DNA from: Fen-1364 sp049515135
Lineage (GTDB): Bacteria; Spirochaetota; Spirochaetia; SZUA-6; Fen-1364
DNA length: 64,000 nt
NCBI GenBank assembly: GCA_049515135.1
Contig: JBEKUJ010000008.1
Coordinates: forward strand, 1-64,000
Direction of reading: 5' to 3'
The translations under genes and the position numbers were made by a program. The notes under the pieces were generated by a model. It had not been told where the DNA came from and did not search any database. It saw only the letters and a program-made list of their open reading frames with translations. Shown piece by piece: positions 39,278 to 47,532 of this stretch; within the stretch, counting starts at the first letter, position 1, and each line of letters begins with the position of its first letter.

Positions 39278-40624
39278 TTATGGTCCGATCGTGACTAGAT
39301 TTGCCTCTCCGTATGTGTTCGTGCCCCCCATCGGCAAAGGGGTCCGGGTCCCGTTCTTCCAGTAGCAGGGCGTCACCAAAGAGCTCGAGGTCCCCGAAGC
39401 TCCCGTGATGTAAAGGTTTCCCGAGCTGTCCAGTGCAACGCCATACGCTTGCCCGTATGTGTTCGTGCCCCCCATCGGCAAAGGAGTCTGGGTCCCGTTT
39501 TTCCAGTAGCAGGGCGTCACGGAAGAGCTCGAGGTCCCCGTGTATCCAGCGATGTAGAGGTTTCCCGAGCTGTCCAGTGTAATGCCGACTGTCTGCCCGT
39601 ATGTGTTCGTTCCCATCAACAGAGGGGTCTGGGTCCCGTTTTTCCAGTAGCAGGGCGTTACGGAAGAGAGCGAAGTCCCCGTGTATCCAGCGATGTAGAG
39701 GTTTCCCGAGCTGTCCAGTGTAATGCCGACTGTCTGCCCGTATGTGTTCGTTCCCATCAACAGAGAGGTCTGGGCCCCGTTTTTCCAGTAGCAGGGCGTC
39801 ACTGAAGAGAGCGAAGTGCCTGAAACTCCCGCGATGTAGAGGATTCCCAAGCTGTTCAGCGTGACGCCACATGACAGCCCCCATGTGCTTGTGCCCATCA
39901 ACAGAGGGGTCTGGGTCCCGTTTTTCCAGTAGCAGGGCGCAAGGGAGGAGAGCGAGGGTCCCGAAGTTCCCGCGATGTAGAGGATTCCCGAGCTGTCCAG
40001 TGCAGCGCCTTCTGCCAATCCGTAAGTGTTCGTGCCCATCGACAGAGGGGTCTGGGTCCCGTTTTTCCAGTAGCAGGGCGCCGGAACATTCGAGGTCTCC
40101 GCGTATCCCGCGATGAGGGGGTTTCCCGAGCTGTCCAGTACGACGCCAACTGCATTCCCGAAAGTGTTCGTGCCCATCGGCAGAGTAATCTGGGTCCCGT
40201 TGTTCCAGTAGCAGGGCGCCACGGAAGTGCTCGAGGTCCCCGTGTATCCCGTGATGTACATGTGGAATGTTGTCCAAACCGCGTAGAGTGTGACGTTGGC
40301 TGTACCCATGGGGAAGGTGGTCCCAGCGGCGTAGCTGGTTCCGCTGCCGTCGGCTTTGGTGTCCCAGCCCGCGAAGTTATAGTAGCCCGACTTCACGAGG
40401 CTGCCGCTGTTGCCCAGCACAGTAACGGTATCCCCCTGGTGATACGCTTTGGAGTCCGTGGGAACGCTTCCGCCCGTGGCACCGTTGCCGTCATAGGTCA
40501 CGGTATATGTGGGATTGCCTTTTGCCTTTCCCACAGTATCCGCGAGAATGTTGCGAAGACCTATGTCGCCGCAGCTTACAAGCAGGATGCACGCGAGCGC
40601 GAGCCAGATTGGCAGCTTCTTCAT
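39278..40624 (-). CDS. Secreted lipoprotein with InlB-type repeat and CYWKNG repeats
   Basis: A 448-residue protein. The signal peptide ends in lipobox LLVSC. Residues about 38-115 are one Listeria-Bacteroides (InlB B / Flg_new) repeat: YTVTYDGNGATGGSVPTDS through NVTLYAVW. Then come seven repeats of 46-48 residues with the pattern CYWKNGTQTPLLMGTNTYGQ followed by a LDSSGNLYIAGYTGTS strand, beta-propeller-like. The ATG overlaps the stop of the upstream outer-membrane gene (ATGA) and has GGAGG, so the two are one operon. The repeat type is related to, but distinct from, that of the lipoprotein at 37297. Probably a surface protein; ligand unknown. Confidence 0.85.
   Translation of the reverse strand: MKKLPIWLALACILLVSCGDIGLRNILADTVGKAKGNPTYTVTYDGNGATGGSVPTDSKAYHQGDTVTVLGNSGSLVKSGYYNFAGWDTKADGSGTSYAAGTTFPMGTANVTLYAVWTTFHMYITGYTGTSSTSVAPCYWNNGTQITLPMGTNTFGNAVGVVLDSSGNPLIAGYAETSNVPAPCYWKNGTQTPLSMGTNTYGLAEGAALDSSGILYIAGTSGPSLSSLAPCYWKNGTQTPLLMGTSTWGLSCGVTLNSLGILYIAGVSGTSLSSVTPCYWKNGAQTSLLMGTNTYGQTVGITLDSSGNLYIAGYTGTSLSSVTPCYWKNGTQTPLLMGTNTYGQTVGITLDSSGNLYIAGYTGTSSSSVTPCYWKNGTQTPLPMGGTNTYGQAYGVALDSSGNLYITGASGTSSSLVTPCYWKNGTRTPLPMGGTNTYGEANLVTIGP
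39353..40230. repeat. Tandem repeats of about 141 bp inside the lipoprotein gene
   Basis: The motif GTTTTTCCAGTAGCAGGGCG recurs with its G at 39353 (variant), 39497, 39638, 39779, 39920, 40061 and 40199 (variant). Four successive spacings are exactly 141 nt, the end ones 144 and 138, all multiples of three. The central units are almost identical over their whole length, so copy number can change by recombination without loss of frame. Confidence 0.9.
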
Positions 40625-42786
40625 TTCTCTTCCTCCCACATCACGACGCCGGCAACTTGGCTCGCCTGAGCAGCGCGGGTTGACTCCTCACCCTGAAGCC
40701 GAAGATAGGCAAACTGATTGGCCAACTCAGGATTGAGCGTCCGAAGCTCGTCATACTCCATCTTCACTATTCCGTAGTTCTGCAGCTCATGATTCGTACG
40801 CGCCAGACCCAGAAGTACCAGCGGCTCGTGCGGAGCCTGCTTGTATGCGCGCTCATAGAACGCCAGCGCTTCGTCGGTCTTGGCGTCTCGGAAACGGAGA
40901 TTGCCCAAGTTGACAAGCGCGGGCATATAATCACCCATCTTCAGGGCAGCTTGAAACTGCGCTTCGGCTTTCTCAGAGAGGTCGTAGCGCGCATACAGTA
41001 CTCCGAGGGAGTTCAACGACTTGGGGCTATTTTTACTTTTACTCGCGCCTGTCAACAGCTCAGTCTCTTTGGCGGAGATTTCGCGTAATATCAGGCTCAT
41101 CTTGTCCTGCTCGAAATCTTTTACCACCTGCGCCTGATCCGGCAGGGGAGGTTGGTTTCCAATGCCCGGATAATTGACCGGCTCGTACGTCTTCCAGGCC
41201 TCACGAACAGGAAAGAAGTCCGCCTGTTTCTTCAGCAGGTTCTCCCGCCATTCCTTGGCTCCCTTTTGCCAAGCTTTCAGGAACAGACCATCCCGCTCCG
41301 TCACCTCCACAGGCACCCAGACTTTGCCGTCCCGAAAAATGAATTCGTTCCAGCTCTCAAAGGTTTTCCTTGCCTCTTCCTCGCTCAAGTTCAGCGCAAA
41401 GGCCATGAAGATATGTCCAGGAATAGTGATGAACGCGGTTTCGATCTGTACAGACTCCAGCAGCGAGCAGTACAAGACGGAAAGATCGCTGCAATCCCCT
41501 GAGCGATACTGGAGTGTCTCCAGAGGAAACTTCACCGAATCAACCGCAGTCTTGTTTTCTGATTGGACGGCATAGGAAGTGAGGGGCGGAGAAACGTAAG
41601 CGATGTTGAGCAGCCTTAATGCATCGTGAAGAGCCATGCCGGACTGAAGATTATTGTCGATGGCCCGGTTCATTCTTTGCTTGACAAAGGAGTTTATCTG
41701 ATTGGACGTCATCATCACTACGGGTTCTTTGGGCATGACAAAGGCCGCAGCCTTGTTCGTGTCGTCCCAGCTCAGAGCGTTTCGGTCATAGATTCTGAGG
41801 GTCTCCACTTTGCTCGTCGTCTGCTGCTTGCCTTTCTGTGTATAAGTCATGGTGATCTCGGCAGGCACTTTGGTCGATTCTTTAGTCTCAAAAATGGAGT
41901 TCTTAAAAAGCGCGAACAGATCGACACTTTTCTCTTCTCCCGGCTTCAGCTCGGCGATTGTCCCGCAGTCCTTTGGAGCATCCATGAACTGACGGACAAT
42001 CAGAGAAACGGTTATATCCGTCATGGGAGAATCCTCCGTGTTCCTGAGGACCATTCTCCCCAGAGGATTGGTATCATAATAGGCGTGCTGTACGGGAAAG
42101 ACATTCCCAAGCGAAAGCTCTTTGACAAAGAGTCCCTTGCCCTTGGGCTCCGGCGGCGCTTGGGGCGTGGATTTAAGCGGTTGGGGCTTGACCTGAGACG
42201 GGGCCGGCTGCGCAGGCTTCGCCGCCTGCCCACCTCCAGCAGCAAAGCGATACGTCATGCCCAGGGTCACGGCAAGGTCGTTATACAACCCAAAGTAGTA
42301 CCGGTAGGTTGCCCCAAGCCCAATCCCCAGCGCCGGGATAATCGTATAGGAGATATCGGTGCCGCCTGCAGCGACCGGATTGGCACCTCCCCTGCCGGTG
42401 CCATCGTTCATGAAGGCATAGAAATACCCGCCGGATCCAAAGACGCGCAGGCTAAGATGCGGCAACAGGTCATAGCGCAAGCCCGCGGCAAGGCCAACAT
42501 CGAAGAGAGAAACCGACGTTACCGCCTGGAGCGGCACAAACGAGTAGCCAATGCCGCCGCCAATGAACAGAATCGGCAGGGAAGGCAGCCGGTATTCCGC
42601 CTTGAGGTCTGCGCCGCCTCCAAATGTATACAAGGCGGTGTCGCGTCCGAGCGGTATGGTGAAGCGTGGAGTGAGGGTTAGGGAGAAGGGGGAGCTAGTA
42701 TTTCCACCGGAGTTTGGCTGTTGTCCCCACGCGCCGCCATGCAGAAATAGTGCCAATAGGAAAACCGCAAAAACACTTTTGACCAT
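40621..42786 (-). CDS. Outer-membrane protein: barrel, transglutaminase-like and TPR domains
   Basis: A 721-residue exported protein starting at ATG 42786 (GGGGG six nt upstream). It has a signal peptide (KSVFAVFLLALFLHGGAWG), then about 170 residues with alternating strands ending TYRYYFGLYNDLAVTLGMTYRF, like an eight-strand outer-membrane barrel. A Pro/Gln/Lys linker leads to a beta domain and to a transglutaminase-like core with Cys in YRSGDCSDLSVLYCSLL and His in TIPGHIFMAF. The C-terminal 150 residues are TPR units (AEAQFQAALKMGDYMPALVNLG; ALAFYERAYKQAP). The domain order suggests a surface or periplasmic peptidase or scaffold. It is co-transcribed with the CYWKNG lipoprotein, hence a likely partner. 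Confidence 0.8.
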   Translation of the reverse strand: MVKSVFAVFLLALFLHGGAWGQQPNSGGNTSSPFSLTLTPRFTIPLGRDTALYTFGGGADLKAEYRLPSLPILFIGGGIGYSFVPLQAVTSVSLFDVGLAAGLRYDLLPHLSLRVFGSGGYFYAFMNDGTGRGGANPVAAGGTDISYTIIPALGIGLGATYRYYFGLYNDLAVTLGMTYRFAAGGGQAAKPAQPAPSQVKPQPLKSTPQAPPEPKGKGLFVKELSLGNVFPVQHAYYDTNPLGRMVLRNTEDSPMTDITVSLIVRQFMDAPKDCGTIAELKPGEEKSVDLFALFKNSIFETKESTKVPAEITMTYTQKGKQQTTSKVETLRIYDRNALSWDDTNKAAAFVMPKEPVVMMTSNQINSFVKQRMNRAIDNNLQSGMALHDALRLLNIAYVSPPLTSYAVQSENKTAVDSVKFPLETLQYRSGDCSDLSVLYCSLLESVQIETAFITIPGHIFMAFALNLSEEEARKTFESWNEFIFRDGKVWVPVEVTERDGLFLKAWQKGAKEWRENLLKKQADFFPVREAWKTYEPVNYPGIGNQPPLPDQAQVVKDFEQDKMSLILREISAKETELLTGASKSKNSPKSLNSLGVLYARYDLSEKAEAQFQAALKMGDYMPALVNLGNLRFRDAKTDEALAFYERAYKQAPHEPLVLLGLARTNHELQNYGIVKMEYDELRTLNPELANQFAYLRLQGEESTRAAQASQVAGVVMWEEEK

Positions 42787-43043
42787 ATGCATCCCCCTGG
42801 GCGCGGTTAGCCTTCGACTGGCTTTGTGCGCCCGTTTTCACTTGGGCTGTAGATGCCCTTAGAAGGATGTATTGGACTCAGCCAATATGAATTATATCAC
42901 GCCCTGCAAGCGCAAGAACGTCGCGTTCGAAGTCAAATTGACAGACTTGGCGCATGGAATTTACCTTGCGGTGACGCGGACTACTTCAAGCAAAGGGCAG
43001 CTGCAAAAGAAACTGATGGCGCGGGCATTGACGTGTAGTGACT

Positions 43044-43117
43044 TGGGCGGCGAGGGACTCGGACCCCCGACCTTCTGGGTGTAAACCAGACGCTCTAACC
43101 AGCTGAGCTAGCCGCCC
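43044..43117 (-). tRNA. tRNA-Val (anticodon UAC)
   Basis: A 74-nt cloverleaf: acceptor GGGCGGC/GCCGCCC, discriminator A; D stem GCTC/GAGC; anticodon stem TCTGG/CCAGA with loop TTTACAC (anticodon UAC); T stem GGGGG/CCCTC. The T loop is TCCGAGT, with C at position 55 where U (pseudouridine) is usual. CCA is not encoded. Its 3' half recurs at 38974 and 36470, marking it as an integration site. Confidence 0.93.
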
Positions 43118-43180
43118 GACAGAGAGTTGCGGGTCTGGCTCCCGAGGGTGCTGCCTGGGACCCTACCCTTGAGCGAGCCC

Positions 43181-43209
43181 AGAATAGTCTTGCCCGGAGT
43201 GCTTGTCAA
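43181..43209 (-). promoter_or_regulatory. Promoter of tRNA-Val
   Basis: On the minus strand TTGACA (43209-43204), a 17-nt spacer and TATTCT (43186-43181). The tRNA begins 63 nt downstream, so a 5' leader of about 55 nt must be removed by RNase P. Confidence 0.55.
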
Positions 43210-43266
43210 CGACGGCCACTTTACGGCCGCTTTCCAAAGGGTAACCGTCAGGCGATGGCCGCTCAC

Positions 43267-43295
43267 TTGATCAATCCTCCTCATATTCGTATTGT
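43267..43295 (+). promoter_or_regulatory. Promoter of asd
   Basis: TTGATC (43267-43272), a 17-nt spacer and TATTGT (43290-43295), followed by a leader with GGAGGAGG and the asd ATG about 30 nt later. Confidence 0.45.
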
Positions 43296-43324
43296 CTCAG
43301 CTTTACGGAGGAGGATCTTTTTAG

Positions 43325-44422
43325 ATGCCTGAGAAACTCAGGGTCGGTGTCATCGGCGCAACGGGCATGGTTGGCCAGCGCTTCATCTCGCTTCTGGCTC
43401 AGCATCCCTGGTTCGAGGTGGTTACCCTCGCGGCCAGCGAACGCTCTGCCGGGAAGTGCTATCGCGAAGCAGTGGGTGACCGATGGCGAATGATGTCGCC
43501 GATGCCCGAGCACGCGGCCGAACTCGTGGTCAAGGATGCTTCGCTCGTGCATGAGGTCAGCAGCGGTCTGGACCTCGTTTTCTGCGCGGTGGACATGCCC
43601 AAGGATCAGACACAGGCGCTCGAAGAGAGCTACGCAAAGGCCGAGGTCCCTGTGATATCGAACAACTCCGCCAACAGGCTGGCGCCCGATGTTCCCATGA
43701 TCCTCCCTGAGATCAATCCGGACCACTTTGCCGCAATCGATGCCCAGAAAAAGAGACTCGGCACGAAGCGGGGCTTCATCGTCGTCAAACCCAATTGCTC
43801 CATCCAGAGCTACGTCCCCGCCCTCCATCCCCTGCGCGAGTTCGGGATACAGAAAGCCTTTGTCTGCACATACCAGGCCATCTCGGGCGCAAGCAAAACC
43901 TTCAAGGACTGGCCGGAGATGGAAGACAACGTGATGCCCTTCATCCGCGGAGAAGAAGAGAAGAGCGAGATCGAGCCGCTGAAAATATGGGGAGCTGTCC
44001 GCGGCGGAGTGATCGTCAACGCAAAGGACCCCGTGATCACCAGCCAGTGCATCCGGGTCCCTGTGACGGACGGCCACCTGGCGGCGGTTTTCGTCTCCTT
44101 CAAACACAAGCCCTCCATGGAGCAAATGCGGCAACGCTGGGAGTCTTTTGAGGGAAGGCCCCAGACGCTCAACCTTCCCAGCGCGCCCAAGCCGTTCTTG
44201 ACCTATTTCGAGGATGAAAATCGGCCGCAGACCCGGCTGGACAGAGACGCGGGCGGGGGCATGGCTATCTCTGTGGGGCGGCTGCGGGAGGACAGGATCC
44301 TGGACTACCGCTTCGTCTGCCTCTCTCACAACACGATACGAGGCGCCGCCGGCGGCGGGATCCTCAGCGCCGAGCTCCTGCGAGCGGAAGGCTACATCGG
44401 CCGGGCGCCGGCCGGAACATAG
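43325..44422 (+). CDS. asd: Aspartate-semialdehyde dehydrogenase
   Basis: The enzyme reduces beta-aspartyl phosphate to aspartate semialdehyde for lysine/diaminopimelate, threonine and methionine synthesis. GATGMVGQRF binds NADP; the catalytic Cys is in KPNCSIQSYVPAL, and the His region is DGHLAAVFVSF. The sequence belongs to the archaeal/fungal type of about 350-365 residues (HNTIRGAAGGGILSAELL end) rather than the enterobacterial type. It converges with dnaE, the stops overlapping by 31 nt. A GGAGGAGG lies 10 nt before the ATG, rather far. Confidence 0.93.
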   Translation: MPEKLRVGVIGATGMVGQRFISLLAQHPWFEVVTLAASERSAGKCYREAVGDRWRMMSPMPEHAAELVVKDASLVHEVSSGLDLVFCAVDMPKDQTQALEESYAKAEVPVISNNSANRLAPDVPMILPEINPDHFAAIDAQKKRLGTKRGFIVVKPNCSIQSYVPALHPLREFGIQKAFVCTYQAISGASKTFKDWPEMEDNVMPFIRGEEEKSEIEPLKIWGAVRGGVIVNAKDPVITSQCIRVPVTDGHLAAVFVSFKHKPSMEQMRQRWESFEGRPQTLNLPSAPKPFLTYFEDENRPQTRLDRDAGGGMAISVGRLREDRILDYRFVCLSHNTIRGAAGGGILSAELLRAEGYIGRAPAGT

Positions 44423-47400
44423 GGAGCGTGTTCTCGGCCCCACGCGAAGACCGGTGGCCTCTCCGGGGCAATCACGGCGGCGCCCTCCCCTTCGGCGTCC
44501 GCCTCTTCACCGTTTTTCCGCGACACACGCAGCAGCATCTCCACGCTGATGGAGAGAGCCCCCAGGTCGTCCTCCACCCGGCCGAACACAAGGAACGCCC
44601 AGCCGTCGTCCAGGACGGGATAGAACCGGGCAAACGAGCCGGGAAACAGAACGGTTTCAAAGATGGAAAGCTCATCCTCGAAACTGACGAAGATCATGGG
44701 CTCCTGCTTTTTCGTGGCGACTTCCTTGCCAGTCACGAGGATGCCGGCGATCCAGACCTTCCGACCTGTGTGGCCGGGAATGTCGATGGAGCGGATGAAG
44801 GGCGCAAGGCCATGGCGCTGGACGATTCTCTGGATCCGCGGCCGAAACAGCTCCAGGGGATGGCGGGAAACCACGATCCCCAGGGTGCTCACCTCGTCCC
44901 TCAGCTTCACCCGCTGCGGGTAGTCTCCGATGAGAGGCGGGGCAGGCGGCAGGAAGCCCAGGCCTTCCTCCCTGTCGACATTTTGCCAGCGGAAGAACAG
45001 CTGCGGCCGGGTGCAGCCGTCCGAAACCGAGTCCAGCGCGCCGGACCTGATGAGCACGCGGATGTCCTCGAACCTGCACGGCACGCGCAGAAGGAAATCA
45101 CGAAAGCCCGCGTACGGACCGCCGCGCTCCCGCTCCGTGACAACAGCGTCCAACAGCTCTCGCCGCGCCTCTTTGAGCTGGCCCAGGCCCACGCGGAGGC
45201 CCGATGCCTCCGCCGTGTACTCCCATCTGCTCGCATTCACATCCGGCGGAAGGACGGCGAAACCCGTACGCCGGCATTCATCCACATAGGTCTGCCGTCC
45301 GTAAAAGCCTCCTCCGTTGTTGATCACCGCGGCGATGAACTCCAGGGGGTAGAAGCGCTTGAGATACGCCACACGGTAGGACACCTGGGCATAGGATGCG
45401 CTGTGCGCCTTGCAGAAAGAATAGCCGTCGAAGGAGAGGATCATATCCCAGACCTTCACGATAGTCTGCTCGCTCACCCCGCGCCGCGCGGCGCCCTGGA
45501 AGAACTTCTCCCGCAGATCAGGGAGCTTGAGGTCACGGTCCTTCTTGGAAAGGATCTTGCGCAGCCTGTCCGCCTCCTCGATGGGAAAACCCGCCAGGTC
45601 GATGGCCACCCGCGAGACATCCTCCTGGTAGACCATGACGCCGAAAGTCTCCGCGAGGGTTTGCTCGATGAGGGGGTGCAGGGGCTGGTACGGCGCGCCA
45701 TGCAGGCGCTTCACAAAAGTACGGATGTACTGGTTGGCGGCCGGCCTGATGATGGAGCTGGCGATCACGAGGTTCTCGTAGTCCCCCCTCTGCATCTTGG
45801 TAAGAAGCTGCCGTGTGGCCGGAGATTCCACGTAGAAGACACCGAGGGTCCTGCCGGAAGCAATGAGGTCCCGCGTGTCCGCGTCCGCCAGAGGGTCGAA
45901 GCTTTCCCAGCTGTACCTGTCCCCGTGGTTTTTCTCCACCATCTCCAGGGCGTCCCGCAGGACAGCCAGCGACCTGTTGCCCAGCAGGTCGATCTTCACC
46001 AGGCCGGCATCCTCCGTGGCGTCCTTCTCCCAGGCAATGAGGGGGTACCCCAGCGGCGAGATCTGCACGTGAGTGTAGTCCGTGATGGGGCCAGGGGTGA
46101 TGACCACGCCGCCGCAGTGCGTGCCAAGGTTGCGGGGGAAGCCGCGGATGCGGGCCGCCGCTTCCCTCACGTAGGGAGGGATGTCGTCCAGCCTCCCCTG
46201 CCGAAAAGCGCGCACAATGACATTCAGCTCCTCTTCTGGCAGGCCAAGGGCCTTGGCCGGCTCCCGCAAAGCGGAGCGTGGGCCGAATGTGACGTGGTTG
46301 GCCACCATGGCCGCTCTGCCGCGGTATTTCTCAAAGACGTACTTCAGCGTTTTCTCGCGCTCGTCCCAGGGGAAATCCACGTCGACATCAGGCGGGTCCT
46401 TCCTGCCCCTGTTGAGGAAGCGCTCAAAGAAAAGGGTGTAGCGCAGGGGGTCCACGTGCGTGATGCCAAGGAGGTAGGAGACGATGCTGGATGCGGCGCT
46501 TCCGCGGCCGCAGGTGCGCGGACATTGCTGGACGATGTCGCGCACCACCAGGAAGTAGGAGGCAAAACCCTTCTCCCGGATAACCGCCAGCTCGTAGTCA
46601 AGCCGCTCTTGAATGTCGGGCCTCGTGCCGCCGTAGCGCCGCCGCACCCCTTCATCGCACAGCCTGGAAAGGCAACGGAAGGTCTCCTCCTCCGAAAGCC
46701 CCTCGAAGGCCGGAAAGACATACTGGGGGCTGATGATACCAGTGACATCGGCCTCCCGCGCAATGGCCTCTGTGTTGGCCAGTGCCTCCGGCACAGCCGC
46801 GAAAAACCTTTCCATGACGCCGGGCTCCACGAACCGGTGGCGACCTCCCAGTTTCTCGGCTTCCGGCACGCGCTCCAGTGTGGTGTTCAGGTCCATGGCA
46901 CGCAGCAATGGATACAGCGTTTCATCCGACTCATCAAAGAACACGGTCTCATGGACCGCCGCAGTCGGCAGGCCGCGGTCACGGGCAAAGCCTGCCAGAG
47001 AAGAGAAAGGGCTGCCGTACGTCAGCTGGACGTACAGGCTGGCCTTCTCCCGCTTGGCCAGACGCGTGATGACGTCAGGGTGCGCCGAGAGTATGGAAAG
47101 CCCCTCCCAACCTCGATCCACAAGCGCGCGAACCGGATCGAAAGAGCCTTCCGTATCCGCCAGAACCTCGGTAAGCACGCGGCAGATCCTGCCGTAGCCC
47201 TCCCGGCTCATCACGTAGGCCGTGAAGAGCTCCCTCCCCCCTTTTTTGACCACTACCCCGGCAACAGGTTTTACGCCCTCCCTGTCCGCGGCAAGCAGGA
47301 AGAGAATGAGGCCATAGAAATTGTTGATGTCGGTCATCCCGACGACAGAAAGATTTCGTTCCCTGGCGAAACGGCAAATCTCTTCGGGAGAATGGCAGCC

Positions 47401-47448
47401 CCGGAGGAGCGAATAGTTGGATCGGAAGTGAACGTACCCCGCAGCCAT
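44392..47448 (-). CDS. DNA polymerase III alpha subunit, error-prone DnaE2-like
   Basis: A 1018-residue C-family polymerase. The PHP domain starts at once (VHFRSNYSLLRGCHSPEEI; TDINNFYG). Catalytic aspartates are in PPDVDVDFPWDERE, with GRGSAASSIVSYLLGI before and SFCKAHSASYAQVSYRVAYLKRFYP later; an OB domain closes (VWIAGILVTGKEVATKKQEPMIFVSFEDE). The length and the early PHP substitutions (HFRSNYSLL for HLRVHS-type) fit DnaE2/short DnaE, the translesion type, rather than the replicative enzyme of about 1150. No imuA or imuB is beside it. The ATG touches a perfect palindrome that covers the -10 box, which suggests damage-inducible repression. Confidence 0.87.
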   Translation of the reverse strand: MAAGYVHFRSNYSLLRGCHSPEEICRFARERNLSVVGMTDINNFYGLILFLLAADREGVKPVAGVVVKKGGRELFTAYVMSREGYGRICRVLTEVLADTEGSFDPVRALVDRGWEGLSILSAHPDVITRLAKREKASLYVQLTYGSPFSSLAGFARDRGLPTAAVHETVFFDESDETLYPLLRAMDLNTTLERVPEAEKLGGRHRFVEPGVMERFFAAVPEALANTEAIAREADVTGIISPQYVFPAFEGLSEEETFRCLSRLCDEGVRRRYGGTRPDIQERLDYELAVIREKGFASYFLVVRDIVQQCPRTCGRGSAASSIVSYLLGITHVDPLRYTLFFERFLNRGRKDPPDVDVDFPWDEREKTLKYVFEKYRGRAAMVANHVTFGPRSALREPAKALGLPEEELNVIVRAFRQGRLDDIPPYVREAAARIRGFPRNLGTHCGGVVITPGPITDYTHVQISPLGYPLIAWEKDATEDAGLVKIDLLGNRSLAVLRDALEMVEKNHGDRYSWESFDPLADADTRDLIASGRTLGVFYVESPATRQLLTKMQRGDYENLVIASSIIRPAANQYIRTFVKRLHGAPYQPLHPLIEQTLAETFGVMVYQEDVSRVAIDLAGFPIEEADRLRKILSKKDRDLKLPDLREKFFQGAARRGVSEQTIVKVWDMILSFDGYSFCKAHSASYAQVSYRVAYLKRFYPLEFIAAVINNGGGFYGRQTYVDECRRTGFAVLPPDVNASRWEYTAEASGLRVGLGQLKEARRELLDAVVTERERGGPYAGFRDFLLRVPCRFEDIRVLIRSGALDSVSDGCTRPQLFFRWQNVDREEGLGFLPPAPPLIGDYPQRVKLRDEVSTLGIVVSRHPLELFRPRIQRIVQRHGLAPFIRSIDIPGHTGRKVWIAGILVTGKEVATKKQEPMIFVSFEDELSIFETVLFPGSFARFYPVLDDGWAFLVFGRVEDDLGALSISVEMLLRVSRKNGEEADAEGEGAAVIAPERPPVFAWGREHAPYVPAGARPM

Positions 47449-47470
47449 ATACTATACAAAAGTATAGTAT
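47449..47470. promoter_or_regulatory. Palindromic operator candidate at the dnaE start
   Basis: Nine-nt arms ATACTATAC (47449-47457) and GTATAGTAT (47462-47470) are perfectly complementary around AAAA. The palindrome abuts the dnaE ATG and includes the -10 box. Size and position fit a dimeric repressor such as LexA, but the sequence is none of the LexA boxes I know well (CTGT-N8-ACAG; GAAC-N4-GTTC; Leptospira TTTG-N5-CAAA). Confidence 0.7.
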
Positions 47471-47489
47471 ATGGGAGGCAATAACTCAA
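47461..47489 (-). promoter_or_regulatory. Promoter of the dnaE2-like gene
   Basis: On the minus strand TTGAGT (47489-47484), a 17-nt spacer and TATACT (47466-47461). The -10 box lies within one arm of the palindrome, and only 12 nt separate it from the ATG, so the leader is at most about six nt and there is no Shine-Dalgarno. Confidence 0.6.
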
Positions 47490-47532
47490 GCCCCGCGCGT
47501 CCCTGGCGGACCGGGCGTGCGCCCGGGCGATG

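Larger units (their letters stand above)
36470..43044. mobile_element. tRNA-Val-associated genomic island of two tandem segments
   Basis: The stretch lies directly downstream of the 3' end of an intact tRNA-Val (minus strand, 43044-43117) and ends at a partial copy of that tRNA (36470). A third copy at 38974 divides it into segments of about 2.5 and 4.1 kb. Coding density is low and base composition visibly richer in A+T than the flanks. Cargo: a GYWKNG-repeat lipoprotein in the first segment; a CYWKNG-repeat lipoprotein and a large outer-membrane-type protein in the second. No integrase, transposase or phage gene is seen, so the element is either a remnant or mobilised in trans. Confidence 0.6.

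Noticed and set aside
39353..40230. CRISPR-like regular repeat
   Set aside because: The period of 141 nt and translation into 47-residue units show a repeat within a protein gene; there are no short repeats with unique spacers and no cas genes.
42872..43084. 70-codon plus-strand frame left of tRNA-Val
   Set aside because: It ends inside the tRNA gene on the opposite strand and has no relatives I recognise.
44428..47484. Plus-strand frame of 1018 codons opposite dnaE
   Set aside because: An antisense shadow caused by GC-rich codons; no recognisable domain, and it would read through the dnaE promoter palindrome.
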